From: Siphonodentalium dalli
Taxonomy: Eukaryota; Mollusca; Scaphopoda; Gadilida; Siphonodentaliidae
DNA length: 64,000 bases
Direction of reading: 5' to 3'
NCBI GenBank assembly: GCA_032622095.1
Contig: CP136064.1
Span: forward strand, 273,133,614-273,197,613
Part shown: positions 1-12,662 of the stretch, one piece after another
Numbering within the stretch: the stretch's first letter is position 1
How the letters are laid out: each line of letters opens with the position of its first letter
Notes under the pieces: generated by a model
Database searches by the model: none
Seen by the model: the letters and a program-made list of their open reading frames with translations, nothing else
Told to the model about the DNA's origin: nothing
Program-made: the position numbers and the translations under genes

Positions 1-500
1 GGTTGACAAATTACGAGTATGATATACCTTTTATCACATGATCAAATAAACGCGAAGCAACGCGAAGTATTCATCGAAAACAACAATCATAAACTTCAGC
101 AATCGCAAGTCATTTAAATAATATTACACGTGTGTCTTACCAATAATTATGAAGCTGGTTTTATGGGTTAATTATGTGCCGGATAAATACAAGTCTAAAA
201 CAACTACCATCAGCAAGTACATGAACAAATAGATTTAATTTTCTCTTGTTTTAATTACCAATAACTCTCCAATAACGAGATTTCGCATTTCGAGACAATT
301 TTGTTATGCAAACATTTTTTTAGCAACAGTGCAATTACCGATATATAAGTTCAGTAATATACCAGTGTAATCAAAACTTGATGGTAAATATTGGAACAGG
401 TACGCGATTAGTCATGTTTGTTGACAAATCTCTGTAACCGTTTTCTTCACATAATAATGGATTCAGAACGGTACATTTCTTTATTGAAAAAATAATCAGT
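1..500. repeat. Diverged copy of a dispersed repeat (family X)
   Basis: AT-rich DNA without a convincing gene. The stretch around 241-420 (unpaired TAACTCTCCAATAACGAG and following text) matches stretches near 18519-18720 and 25740-26000, including the shared tracts 'gagatttcgca' and 'acaaatctctgtaac/acaaatcactgtaac'. Three diverged copies in 26 kb indicate an old dispersed element of unknown class. Boundaries are not resolved. Confidence 0.45.
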
Positions 501-501
501 A

Positions 502-645
502 ATGCATATAAGAATTGTTTGTATATTTTTACATGTCCTTCTTGTTGGTGCATGTTTTAAAACAAGTGCCTTGGGTCCCTTTAAGCATGAAACAGAACAC
601 CCAATAAAATACAAAATAAGATATATTACTCATGGTAACACCGTT
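502..645 (+). CDS. Possible signal-peptide exon or small secreted peptide
   Basis: An ATG at 502 opens a frame whose first 24 residues look like a secretory signal: a short basic start (MHIRIV), a hydrophobic core (CIFLHVLLVGA) and a small-residue cleavage zone (TSA-LG). The next 20 or so residues are polar. The frame then runs into an inverted-repeat element of the GGTCCTGCT family at about 640, so the ORF stop at 732 is not informative. A weak donor-like ATG/GTAACA occurs near 633. No partner exon was found. It could be chance in AT-rich DNA. Confidence 0.25.
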
Positions 646-770
646 AATTTAGTTGGTCCTGCTAATTTACTATGCTGCTGGTGGATCCCGGTGAATTGCC
701 ATTATGTTGGTATGGCAAAGCGGTGCTATTGAGAAAACGTATACCGTATTTTTCCTAAAGTGTTTTCAAC
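640..770 (+). mobile_element. Partial MITE, GGTCCTGCT family (family F)
   Basis: A degenerate terminal segment that reads GGTCCTGCT, then a GAATTG/GCTGGT motif, then GGCAAAGCGGTGCTAT and an ACCGTATTTTT stretch. It matches the left ends of the elements at 58818 and 60888. No opposite end was seen nearby, so this is a truncated copy. Confidence 0.45.
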
Positions 771-1421
771 GCATATCAGCTATTTACATGAACAAATAGT
801 ATAATATGTATGTCTGTATGTCTGTCTGTCCCGATTTTCTTCCAGACCCCTTGTCCTGTTTCAATTTGTGTGGTGACTCGGGGTAATATGGCGTATGTTA
901 AAACCGCATCAGTGTTTCACAATTTTGATTTATAAACATTTAAATTTTGATTTAAAAACATTTAGTTAAACACACAAACAAAATAGTTGCTAAATTGAGC
1001 AATGAGCTCTATCTAAAAAAAACATTTAATCGAGAGGTGAGCTAACTATTAGTAGTGATGTATATTTACCACATGAAATACGCGTGTGGTGTAAGTTTGT
1101 ACCTTCATATAGTGCGAGTAAAGCCACAGGAACGAAATATCCTACGAGAATCAGCCAGAGATGAAAACATCCAAACATATTTCATCCTGCCCAGTAAATA
1201 AATCTTTTGAAACACTAATTTTGATATGGGCGTTCATGTACTTCCGGGATAAACAGTTTATCTCACAATCATGTGATCAAATGGCCCACTGCCTTGTAAC
1301 AGTATGTTTCGACACGCTCGTGCTGGGCCCGTCGATATATAATAATAAAACCATTCATTGCGCTTCGTTTGTTAGTTTCCAGTAATTGTTCGATGGGAGT
1401 GTCGGTTTATTGTTACGAGAC
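771..1421. other. No gene seen; short TGTC microsatellite
   Basis: Contains a (TGTC)n-like run at about 808-830 of the sort found near Helitron 5' ends, but no complete element could be drawn from it. The small ORF at 1161-1385 has no supporting features. Confidence 0.4.
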
Positions 1422-1895
1422 TCAAGTTGCACACAATGGAATTTCATAGTTAAATGAACTGGGTTTTGTGGCAGAGTAAATTGTATCACGACTCTGAAAG
1501 GGCTGTGTAACTTTTATCATAACGTGACGTTCATCGATTAAAACTGATCTTGTGTACGTAATATAATTTCGTGTATACACATATATCTTAGGGTGGATAC
1601 ACACATGCATGTAATCTCTGTAATTATCGTGTATTTGGCGTTTTACATTGATCATACAGACCATGTAATATGTGTCGGTTGACAATCCAATCATTGCGGC
1701 AATGTTTGACCACAGTGAGCCAAGCTCTGATCGTGCAGATAGCCGTTGACTGAACAAAGTCGTTAGGCCGCTTAAAATAATTGTTCGCGCGATAATCCAA
1801 ATGTTGGACTTTCTGTTTAAATCATTGTCAGCCTTCTCTTGATTGTTATACTGGTGATGACCCCAGGATTTCCCCAACGCAGGGGCTATTGTCAC
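1422..1895 (-). CDS. Unrecognised 157-codon ORF, status unclear
   Basis: One of the longest non-repetitive open frames in the window. The middle third (residues about 30-90) has mixed, protein-like composition with a hydrophobic run around IWIIARTIILSGLTTLF and another around SNIAAMIGLS, which could be membrane segments. The C-terminal part is tyrosine- and threonine-rich and looks less coding-like. A possible acceptor (gatttaaacag) lies inside the frame near 1819, so only part may be an exon. I recognise no family. A chance ORF is a real alternative. Confidence 0.25.
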   Translation of the reverse strand: MTIAPALGKSWGHHQYNNQEKADNDLNRKSNIWIIARTIILSGLTTLFSQRLSARSELGSLWSNIAAMIGLSTDTYYMVCMINVKRQIHDNYRDYMHVCIHPKIYVYTRNYITYTRSVLIDERHVMIKVTQPFQSRDTIYSATKPSSFNYEIPLCAT

Positions 1896-2720
1896 AACAT
1901 GGGGGCGATATTATCAGGATTTCCTTACGCATGCAGGGGCTATATGATCACCGACTTGGGGCTATACATGATCCCGAAAGCTACCAGGCGGGGTGGCTAA
2001 CTCTGAGCTATTTAAGTAAAACATATTATATTGTACCTTCTTGCCAAGATTATTCCGACTGATACATTCAACTAAGTCCCTTCGCGATTTGAAGCTTTCG
2101 AAACCCCACGCCAAGCAAGCTTCATTGTCGAAAATGTTCTATATCAAGCCTGTATACACCAGATGTGTCGCTTCTGGTGTTCGTGCATTAAAAAAATGCC
2201 AGATATCCCACAGACTTAACTAATTTCCACATCCGTAAGAGAAGACTTGTTTTGGACTGGCCTTAAATGGCCTGATAGTAGAGAGTTTGACTTCGGTTAT
2301 CACTACTCACTTGTCTGGCCTGTTAACAATGAACCGCTCGCGCTCAGGTGATTAAAGTTGTCAATTATTGGTGTGTCCATGTAAAATACATGTATTTTAC
2401 ATACAGAGATTACATGCATGTGTGTATCAACCCTTAACTGATTTGTGTCGAATGAGCGAGCATGTCTGTGTTGAATGCACTTTATGTTACGTTCACAAAC
2501 TCGCAAAGTTTCCTGACTATTATATATGTGCCAAAAACGAATGCGTATTAAATGCATATATTCCATGGATAAGTATGAGCGAAGTAAAAACCCTTTAGTT
2601 CCACTTTCAGCGATACTGGCCTGAAAATATATAACAATTATCTCGAAAGAATCAACCATACATATTCAGCGAAGACAAACAGCTATTATAACAACAATTT
2701 TACTTCTCGTGCCTTTACTT
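1896..2720. other. No gene seen; perfect palindrome near 2378
   Basis: Overlapping small ORFs occur on both strands here but none has splice or family support. A perfect 22-bp palindrome (TGTAAAATACATGTATTTTACA, about 2380-2401) is the only distinct structure. A short direct repeat around 'aggatttcc' and 'aggggctat' occurs at about 1865-1945. Confidence 0.4.
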
Positions 2721-3245
2721 TAAAGATACGGGCGGTGTTGGCGGTGAGTATGCTGTCAAAATATTCATCTCCGCCAAAAACCGCCATAAACAGAAGGAAT
2801 AGTAAGATATAGACATACTTTGTTCTTATGCCAATCAGGAAAATGGCATAAACAGTATGTTATTGTCAATTGTTCCCCTTTGTTATGTAAACAAAAGCAA
2901 AAAACGTTACGTTCCTGGCTTTTGTGTAGATCCGGATATGGTAAACATAAAGAGCGTTATTTGTTACTGTTTTCCTAATATGGAAATAATAAAGAGCGTT
3001 TATATCATCTTTGTGTTTTATCACTAACCAACAGAATTGCGCTGTGTTATGTAAACTGAAACTTTTGTAACAAGAGCAGTCTCTTGTTTACGTACACCAT
3101 CGTACGTCTTAACGACCATATCCTATTTACTGGCTGAGTATGTTTGGCATATGAGTGGAACTGTTTATATTTAGGTGTTCCTTCTGTTGATGTCGGAGTG
3201 CAGAATGTATGTGTGCGCTGCGGATGTCGCATTATACCGGTATCG
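2721..3245 (+). mobile_element. MITE family A, copy 1
   Basis: Starts at TA-AAGATACGGGCGG, continues with 'ggcggtgagtatgctgt' and 'aaaaaccgccataaacag', and contains two AAAGAGCGTT signatures. The right end carries a diverged inverted copy (atcaacagaaggaa read in reverse, then the CATATGCC tract). The same arrangement is present at 19367-19865 and, reversed, at 42519-43047. There is no coding capacity, so it is non-autonomous. The flanking TA suggests a TA target duplication as in Tc1/mariner-type MITEs, which is inference. Confidence 0.7.
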
Positions 3246-3559
3246 TATATCTTGTCAGTTACAAGGTTTCTAAACATGTAATATGAACATAACAGTTGTA
3301 TATATACATGTATAATAATGTATCACTGACGATCATAACACAATTAATACAGCATACCGGGTATACTAGTTGTATTCGGACTGTATATGTTCTCTGTAAA
3401 GGCTCACCAAAGTTTCAAATTTCCCAGATATCTTTAATTCCGAGTCAGAATTGAAAACATCTGGTCAATCTCCGACCGTATCATTCCACCAAGAAAAGTA
3501 ACAACGGACATTCTATATATTGATGCATGCTTTATAGAGCGAAGGGCCCCTCTTTTTCT
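3246..3559. other. No gene or clear repeat seen
   Basis: AT-rich sequence between MITE copy 1 and the Helitron 3' part. Nothing supportable was found. Confidence 0.35.
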
Positions 3560-3955
3560 CTTTGTTGTAATGTAATCAATTATGTATTTTGGAACTTCTG
3601 TATGCGTATGTATGTGTGTGATAGACTCGAAAACTGTTCGACCGATCCGACTCAAATTTGATATGTAGGCCTAATTTGATCCCTGGAACAATATGGGCGG
3701 GTCCAATTTCACGTACGACCGTGTCCTTCACCTTCACCTCGCTCATATGCGCTCATATATGCATGTTTCTGGACCTCAACTGACCCGACTCAAATTTATT
3801 TGGAACAATAAGGGGGGTCCAATTAAACGTGCGACCGTGTCATTGACCTTGACCATGGCCATTATACGCTCGTGTAGGCATGTTTATCTGCCGAGGCGGA
3901 GGCGATCACAAAGAAATCCCTTAATAGCCCGGACGAAGTCGGGCACATCAGCTAG
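3560..3955 (+). mobile_element. Short Helitron, 3' end with hairpin and CTAG
   Basis: The right end has the Helitron signature: a GCCCG...CGGGC hairpin (3927-3944) followed 7 bases later by CTAG (3952-3955) and then T. Upstream are two diverged tandem units of about 130 bp, each with 'gactcaaatttg/gactcaaattta', 'gggtccaatt' and 'gcgaccgtgtc/acgaccgtgtc', and before these a 'tatgtgtgtgatagactcg' segment typical of Helitron left parts. The left boundary is uncertain. No Rep/helicase ORF is present, so it is non-autonomous. Confidence 0.6.
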
Positions 3956-4737
3956 TATATACATAAGTATGCAGTCCGTTTATAAGTATTTTATGCATTT
4001 ATCTATTACTTATCGACATAATAATCATCCGAACGGAGACAAAAAAACAAGAGGTCAGTCAGCCGCTCAATTAAAGAAGTCCTCTCCGATTTGACCCATG
4101 GAACTTCCACCTATACGTTTTATCAACAAGAACATAAGTGAAATAATTAATATGAGGTTTTGATCGCCAGATATCGGCTTCCAAATGAGGAAGTTTAAAC
4201 ACTTTTTAAATTTGTCTCAGCCTGAAACATATTCTGTCGCCGAACCGTGGTGCATCATGAAGAGTGTTCGGAGTTATGAGCTTTTGTGATCGTTTTCGAA
4301 GTAATACTTGTGGATGCTTTTGCGGATTTACGCGATACTTTTGTCATATGAATCCGTTGCCTGGTAAACTGAAAACTAACTCAGTATTTGTGTTCGCTGA
4401 TTCAAATGACCAACTTTATTCTGGCGAAAAATGTTATTTCACTTTAGAATAATAATCTTCCAATATCATCTGACAACGAAGCCATAATGGTTTGTAATAT
4501 AATTTATGTGGAGACGACGAAGAAACTGTAATATGATGTGCTATGGCTTGATATGAGAATTATTTATCACCCACATAATTATGTCAAGAGATCCAACATA
4601 GATGCACAGATATATATAGTATATAGTTTTACATGTTGTTCCCAAATCTCAATGTCCGAAAGAACATAAGATAGTATAGTTTTAGTTTGATTGATGTGTT
4701 CCAGATTCTAGGATAAACGTCCTTTCCCCAGTTATTG
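3956..4737. other. No gene seen
   Basis: Low-complexity AT-rich DNA. The 62-codon ORF at 4264 is the only open frame and has no supporting feature. Confidence 0.4.
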
Positions 4738-4890
4738 TACCTGCCAGGGTTAATGTATATGAATGATCACAATGCGTGGTTGATGTAAATAACAGTATTA
4801 CAACATACTAGCAGAATTAACATGATCACATTCTTAATGTGTTATGTCTGGTAGTAACCGTTGTACAGTCGATGGATGGTCAGATCGGTA

Positions 4891-7152
4891 TCATCTATAT
4901 CTATATTTGCGAATGTCTGTCTGTCTGTCTGTGTTCTATGGAAATCCACAGGGGACCACCTAGATGGCACAAAAGGGGTCTAATAGGGGTAACTGTTTAC
5001 GAGAAAGATAATGGCGAGGGTTAGAATTTTCTAAAGTGACGCCGTTGTTGTCAGGTGCAGAAAAGGGGGAGGGGCAGAAAAAAAATTGTCGCCGATTGCC
5101 ACCAAACTTATATATAATCATCCCCCTAATATATGGAATCTAATGGTGTGGTTTAAATATGGCAAAAGTCGCGCCGTTCGCGTCAGGGATGCCCAGAAGG
5201 GGAGAGGGGCACAAAAATTGATCAAAAATAATTTTAGCGCCGAATTCCACCAAATGGATGCACATTCTTCGCCATGATACAAGGAATCTTATTGTGTGAT
5301 TTAAAGACGCCAAATTGGTGTCGTTGGGGTGAGAGATTGGGGGCGGGGGCGGTGGGTACTAAATCTAATCAGAATTGGTTTAGTCGCCGATTGCCACGAA
5401 ACTTATACAAATTCATCCCCATGGTATGAGGTGTCTAATGGCGTGGCTTAAAGCTGTCAAAAGTGGCGTCATTCGAGTCAGGGGTGCACTGGAAGGGACA
5501 GGGGCACCAAAATTGATACACACTATTTTAGCGCCAATTTCCACCAAATTGATACACATTCTTATCCATGATATGAGGAAACTAATCGTGTGATTTTAAA
5601 TACGTCATATTGGTGCTGCTTTGGTGAGAGATGGGGTGGGGTGGGTGGGCACTATATATAAATCGGATTAGCACCAAACTTACAAATAATAATCTCCATG
5701 ATATCAGCAGGCTAATTGTGTGGTTTAAAGATGTCAAAAGTGGGGCCATTCGAGTCAGGGATGCCTAGATGGTGAGAGGGACACAAACATTGATAAACAA
5801 TATGTTCCACCCGATTGATACAAATACTTCTCCGTGATACGATTAATCTAATCGTGTAGTTTAAATGCGCCACATTGGTGCCTTTTGGGTGAGAGATATA
5901 CAATGGTGGCCCTAGATTTGATACGAATTTGTATACTCGCCAATTTTCATAAATTATATATATATTCATCTCTATAATGAGTCTAAGTGTGTGGTTTAAT
6001 GATGTCAAAAGTGGCACCGCTAGAGTCCGAAATAGGGACGAGAGGGTCACCAAAAACTTATATAAATATGTTTAGTGCCAATTACCATCAAACTCATACA
6101 CGTTCTTCTCAAATGATACAATGAATCAAATATTTGAGAAGTATTTGTCTGTGTTCTATATATAACTTTAAGGGTACGATCGAGATGTCGGTTTAACAGG
6201 GGTAACTTTTTACGAGTAAGATAATGGTGCGGGTTAAAATTTTCTAAAGTGACGTTGTTGGTGTCATGTGAGGGGCTATTTTTGACCAAATGACCAGATT
6301 TCGACCAAATTGATGTATTATTCTTATCCGTGATACAAGGAATATAAACGTGTGATTTAAAGACGGGAAATTTGTGCCGTTTGGGTGAGAGATGGGGGGG
6401 GTGGGGGTAATAACTTTGATAGGAATTTGTTTCGTTGCCGATTACCACCAAACTTATATATAATCATCTCCATTATATAATGCATGAGTCTAATAGAAGT
6501 GGTTTAAATGTGACAAAAGTGGCGCGGTTCAAGTCATGCATGAGGGGAGTTGCACCAAAGTTGATACAAATATATTTAGCACTGATTCCACCAAGTTCAT
6601 GCACGTTCTTCTCTAATGATATGTTGAATTAATTCACATTTGAGGTCGTTTGGGTCATGGATGACGAGAGGAGATTCACTCGCATTTATAAGATTTTTTT
6701 TAAATTCGCCAAAATTCGCCAAAATCTGGACATATCTTTAAAACATCTGTATCTTCATGCAGATATGATAAACTAGATTGATTGATTGATTGATTGATAC
6801 ATCTCTATGTAAAACACAATTGTCGTCTTTTATTTTTTCGAACTAATGTTTTTATGATGTTCATGTTTCATGCTATAACGTCTGAGGTATACGCAGTTGT
6901 AAATAAATAAATACTTCTTTATTGGTGGGACGGATTAAACGCGATAAACAAAATGATAATCGCTCCGACCTGACAAGTTGAGCCACTACTTATATTCCAT
7001 GTGTAAGTGTCATGTTTTGTGATGCCTTTGGATATACAATTTATGAGAATACGTGTAACACTTTGAGAGCAAGAGTATTCTCTATTTCCACCAAATATCC
7101 ACAGAGGGTTTCACATCAATTTAACCTGAGCAACGCCGGGTAACCCTGCTAG
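4891..7152 (+). mobile_element. Non-autonomous Helitron, 2262 bp, with empty-site paralogue
   Basis: The left end starts TCATCTATATC and is followed by (TGTC)n at 4915-4932. The right end has a CC-TG...C-GGG hairpin (7125-7140) and CTAG (7149-7152). The host reads ...ATCGGTA before and TACTATA after, so insertion is between A and T as expected for Helitrons. The duplicated flank at 7822-8010 runs straight through this point (GTCGGTCATGCTATAGTAAAC), which acts as an empty site. The body (5040-6650) consists of diverged tandem units of about 150-320 bp, plus a (GATT)n run at 6775-6798. No Rep/helicase ORF. Confidence 0.85.
5040..6650 (+). repeat. Degenerate tandem repeats inside the Helitron
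   Basis: Repeated modules include 'gccgattgccaccaaactta', 'tgtggtttaaa', 'caaaagtggc/caaaagtcgc' and 'gggtgagagatgggg'. Units recur about every 150-320 bp and are 70-85% alike by eye. Several small ORFs here (both strands) are products of the repeats. Confidence 0.75.
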
Positions 7153-9112
7153 TACTATATATAGTAAACTATACTATGATGCACGTCATAGACAATGGAA
7201 TAATGATATAAACACTATGATATTACTGTCAAACAACCATGACTAATGTATATTTTCTTAACCGGTACGCATTAGTTACCCCTCTTTGTTAACTGGTATT
7301 AGTCAGGATGCATGTGGATAGGGGTGACAGCCTCCATACTTAACACAAACAAAATAGCACGAACAGAACAATGTATCACCGATGAAACTCTACGGGTCAA
7401 TCCCTCTCAGATAAGGTGTCAATAATATATGATCCGTATGATGTTCATGTGTTAGTTTGATCCTAATTAAAGCGACGCTTGGAGTTCAACCATCACATTA
7501 ACAGATGTATGGAGGTTTCGTAACTCACATATATATACTTACGACTACGTTTAGCTATAGTCATAGTCGTACTATTCGTGTGGGCCAATGAATTTATTTC
7601 GCAAAACTAACGACGACAATTAGGATTACGTAATACGGCTGACAATGCATGGGTAACAGGATAATATACTATTTCGCATAATGAACTACCACTGATAATA
7701 ATTACGAGTAGCTAATAGTAATCGCACAATTGAGTCCTAGTTTCCCCGGCCTCTTTATAATTAGGATCCGATAAGAATCCAAAATTAATATATACAAAAC
7801 CAGATGCAAAGCAAACAATGTGATTGTAACTGCCAGGGTTAATGTATATGAGTAAGCACAATGCGTGGTTGATCTAAATAACAGTATTACAACATACAAG
7901 CAGAATTAACATGCTCACATTCTTAGTTGATTATGAATTATAGTCGATGGATGGTAAAGTCGGTCATGCTATAGTAAACAGTCGTATGTTACACGCCATA
8001 GATAAGGATATCATGATATCTTATTGGACCACATGATACCCCTCTCTTGAAATAACTACTCGTGTCTAAGATATATAGATTCACTCCCGCTTAAACCATT
8101 GGACCACCAATACCTCCGTTCAGCTAACGACAATACAACATAAAAGTTTTAATCCTCTGGACTCTTCATTGTTCCGGAACACGGCTATCTTCACACTAAG
8201 TCTTACCACTGTACCACGGGATACCCAACGCCACAGCGAATGTCTCGCCCCCTCTTTTAGCACGCGGACCGTTTCCAGGCGGTACACGGGATATATACTG
8301 TATACACATCTCTTAAGTTAATGGTAGTCCGGATGCATATGCCCAATTTAACTGGTATTCGGGATTCAACACAAAGGCTGGTACGCAGCTTTTATAGTAA
8401 TTTTATAGAAAAATTTATAGACATTTTATTATTTTTCAGCCAAGTCACATATTTGTATGTTATTTACTCTTGACATTTTATAATTATATACTTCCGCAAT
8501 TGTGTAAACACTTTGATATTACTGTCAAATAACCATGACTAATGTATATTTTCTTAAACGGTACGCATGAGTTACCCTTCTTTGTTAACTGGTATTAAGT
8601 CAGGATGCATGTGGATAGGGGTGACAGCCTCCATACTTAACACAAACAAAATAGCACGAACAGAACAACGTATCACATCACACCGATGCAACTCTACGGG
8701 TCAATCCCTCTCAGATAAGGTGTCAATAATATATGATCGTGTGATGTGCATATGTTAGTATGTTCCTAATTAAAGCAACGCTTGGTGTTCAAGCCTCAAA
8801 TTAACAGATTTATGGATGTTTCGTAACTCAAATATATATACTTACGACTACGTTTAGCTATAGTCATAGTCGTAATATTCGTGTGGGCCAATGAATTTAT
8901 TTCGCAAAACTAACGACGACAATTAGGATTACGTAATACGGCTGACAATGCATGGGTAACAGGATAATATACTATTTCGCATAATGAACTATACCACTGA
9001 TAATAATTACGAGTAGCTAATAGTAATCGCACAATGGAGTCCTAGTTTCCCGACCTCTTTATAATTAGGATCCGAAAAGAATCCAAAATTAATATGTACA
9101 AAACCCGATGCA

Positions 9113-10069
9113 AAGTGAATATTACTTATGACGTGCCAGCGTCATTTCATTGATTTAATATGTATGAATGATGGGGTGTGTTGCCAATGTGTGTGGATTT
9201 ATATTTCGTAAAAATAACTACTTTTATCAAAATTATTTTCCATTTGTATTGTCAGCCTACCTGAGTTAATCACATAACTTTAAGGTGGCGCCACACTCAG
9301 ATAAATCACAGTTTCTCATAGATGTAAATTTAAAAGACTTGATGCCACTGAGATACATTCACTGCAAACTGGTCGTTTTTGTATGAACTCTATATTTAAA
9401 GGAAGATAATTCATGCCTCAGAATTAGGTGAACCGAACAACGATTTCTCAAAACTAAATTAAATCAAAATGTAGTTGAATCTTTATTAAAACCACAAAAC
9501 AGGAAGCTAACAAACTAATGTTGTATTGGCTCATGCACAGTTACATCGGCATAGAATATGGATTTTCTTTTTAAAACCCAGACATTGTTGTTTTTAAAGA
9601 AGTGTCCAAAATTGCTTTAATACTATACCTGCCTGTAAATTAGAACAATATTTTCACTTGACAAGTGCTCCAGCTTTTTGATGGTTGTTAGATTGGTAAC
9701 TTTACTGATAATAACAGACATGCACGTAGTTCTGATTGGCTAATTCAAACTAAGGTTCGGACACAAGTACCTCCCAGCTCTCGCTTTTGCGTGTAATATA
9801 TGTATATATGAGAAAGTAAACGCGGATGGCGTGTGTTGGCTACATGCTCTATTTTCTCTCGACAATAGCTTTCTAAAAGAAAAATAATACGTTTAGAAAG
9901 TTGTTGGCTGTATGTACACACCTGCTGTTCAATTAAATTAGTTCAATCCCATCAGCCAGTACAGGGACTATTCACACCTAAGTATGGATACAACATTTCA
10001 ATCTGGTGACAATTTTAGTTCAAACAGTCGACCGAAAGTAGAAAAGGTTGATACCAATCGGGAAGCTCA
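9113..10069. other. No gene seen
   Basis: AT-rich DNA with no open frame longer than 60 codons and no recognisable repeat end. An ATG-rich stretch and a TATATA tract near 9796 are not informative. Confidence 0.4.
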
Positions 10070-12090
10070 TTATTAAAACGACTTCAAGATAATGTTGGTC
10101 TGCAATTTGCAACTAGTATTGTGTCCGACATGAAATTTGTAACTGATGAAAATGTTGATCTTGGCAAGTTGACGTCTTTCCTGTTAAAACAAGTGTCCAT
10201 AGTGACGTTGTGTTTTCACTTGGAATAGATTTAGTAAATTGGAGGATACATTTCGATAAATATTTTCTCGAGATATGGGTCTCTGTTTCTGTTGCTTTTC
10301 GCATGTGAGATTGGTATAGTGTGTATTGTGCTAAATATAACGCTCCGCAATACCGGAAACAACTCCCGACCAATCATACGGCACCATTGAGGAGAAATAT
10401 TCCGCATTAATACGGAACTGGCTGCAGCATAATTCCGAGCTACCCGCTTCCTTGCTATTTTGACATACGTGTATTCATTTCACTTGTGCAACAAGTGGTG
10501 AAAACCACCCACCCACACACCGTACTGCACGGCGTCATCCTTATATACGCGTATGTTTTATTTTATGGTAATAATGACAAGGGGAACAATAGAATTTTCC
10601 CCGGTTCACCATCGCTCGGAAAACTACCTAAGGTATCCCATTTGTCGGAGCAATGGCATCGGTGTTGCCACGGATGGATCGTCGAAGTATCTCTCTTTCA
10701 ACTAATACCACAAAGCTCATTAATTCTGTTTCTATCCACATCATTTAATTTATTTTTTGAATACCGAGAATTATCTCTCAAAGGTGTCAAAAAGGCTTGT
10801 ATGAATGAAACATTTATGAAAATATTTATTTTTTAAATATTTTAATCATGGCTGATGAGGTGTTTGTAAAACGACTCGAATAGTCATTTTGATTACGGTT
10901 GGTTTATAACAACCAAAAGTATCAAAGTACACTTAATAATATTCACTTTCCAATTTTTCTAGGTACCGAAATAGGTCGATATTTTTTAGTATGTTTGCAA
11001 GAAAAATAACAATTCTATTCACAGTTCCAACAGTCCTTCCCAGTAGATGGGAGTGATTACTCTCGCAGCTGTATGCACACACAATTTTTAATTCACCGGT
11101 GCTAAGATTCGCATTTGCACTCGTCCCTCGTCCCTCTTGTCATCCCTCTTGTCATCCCTCTTGTCATCCCTCTTGTCAAAATGTTTATGGTCACTGATCG
11201 TTGATTCAATATTGAACTATTTGAAGGTATAAAATTTGTAACTGATAAACATGTTGATCTTCGCAAGTTGACGTCGTTCCTGTTAAAACAAGTTTCCATA
11301 GTGACGTTGTGTTTTTACTTGGAATCGCTTTAGTAAATTGGTGGATACATTTCGATAAATATTTTCTCGAGATACCGGTCTGTTTCTCATACTTTTCGTA
11401 TGCGAGATTGGTATAGTGTGTATTGTGTAAATTTAACACAATGTGCAATACGGGAAAGAACTCCCGACCAATCAGAAGGCGCCATTGCTTGGTGAGGAAA
11501 ACTATTCCGCATTAATACGGAATTCCGAGCTACCCGCTTCCTTGCTATTTTTACATACTTGTATTCATTTGACTTATGCAACAAGTGGGGACATCCACCC
11601 CCGCCCCACCGCAATGCACGGCTCATCCTTATACACGCGTCCATTTTATGTTATGGTAATATAGTAGTGACAAGGGGAACAATAGAATCCCCCCGGTTCA
11701 CCATCGCTCGGAAAAGTACCTAATTTAGCACATTAATCGGAGCAATGGCATCGATGTTGCCACGGATGGATCGGCGAAGGATCCCTCTTTCAACTAATAC
11801 GACAAACGCTCCTTAATTCCGTTTCTATCTATATCATTTAATTTATTTTTGAATACCGAGTATTATCTCTCAAAGGATGTCAAAAATGCATGTATGAATG
11901 AAACATTTATGAAAATATTTATTTTAAAATATTCTAATCATGGCTGCTCAGGTGTTTGTAAAACGACTCGAATAGTCATTTTGATTACGGTTGGTTTATA
12001 ACAACCAAAAGTATCAAAGTACACTTAATAATATTCGCTTTCCAATTTTTCTAGGTACCGAAATAGATCGACAAACGTCGATATTTTTTT
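10070..12090. repeat. Tandem duplication, unit about 1.1 kb
   Basis: Copy 1 covers about 10120-10990 and copy 2 about 11228-12090, offset near 1.1 kb. Shared anchors are 'tttgtaactgat', 'agttgacgtc', 'ctcccgaccaatca', 'agctacccgcttccttgcta', 'ggggaacaatagaat' and 'ctaggtaccgaaata'. Overlapping ORFs occur at the same places in both copies but are interrupted differently, which argues that they are not genes. A 12-bp TTGTCATCCCTC array (about 5 units) lies between the copies at 11120-11176. Confidence 0.85.
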
Positions 12091-12330
12091 TTTTAATTAA
12101 AAAAACGCGTGATTTGTGTAGTCTAAACCTCATAACTAATCAAAATAGTTTATGTTAAAGTTGACGTCGTCATTACCGATGTGAATGTTATCGGTTTGTA
12201 TTGCTCAAGAATGAGGTATAACATTTTACGTGTTGAAATCTTCTTTATTTTTATGTATTTCGTAAAAAGTAAACTAATGGGTACGAGCAACATGTATGTC
12301 ATATAATTAAAGTCATACAATTGCGAAGAA

Positions 12331-12426
12331 AATATACAAACCAACTAAAAAATATACAGACCAACTAAAAAATATACAGACCAACTAAAAAATATACAAA
12401 CCAACTAAATATACAGACCAACTAAA
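12331..12426 (+). repeat. 17-19 bp minisatellite
   Basis: About five to six copies of AAATATACAGACCAACTAA with small length changes. No coding role seen. Confidence 0.85.
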
Positions 12427-12662
12427 AAAGGTCTATTTCGTTACACTAACATGAACATACAATTAAAAACTTCACGCAATGTTTATCTCCCTTTAATCAT
12501 CAAACTTAGTACATACATGTACCGTGACGATCAATAAGCTGTGTCCAATCTGTGATAGCCACCAAATACCCATTGACTGGATAATAATCCTATAACGCCG
12601 CCATGTCTATCGGAGCTATGACCACAGATAGCTTCCAGTTGAGTCCCACTCGGTATAATCTA

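Larger units (their letters stand above)
4738..9112. repeat. Tandem segmental duplication, first copy split by a Helitron
   Basis: Copy 1 is 4738-4890 plus 7153-7818. Copy 2 is 7822-9112. Matching anchors are 'gccagggttaatgtatatga' (4743 and 7832), 'agtcgatggatggt' (4868 and 7942), 'gatattactgtcaaa' (7218 and 8516) and 'gcatgtggataggggtgaca' (7311 and 8607). Copy 2 carries about 480 bp (roughly 8010-8508) that copy 1 lacks. No gene is seen in either copy. Confidence 0.85.

Noticed and set aside
3693-4094. 133-codon plus ORF
   Set aside because: Runs through the Helitron tandem units and across its 3' hairpin; no domain.
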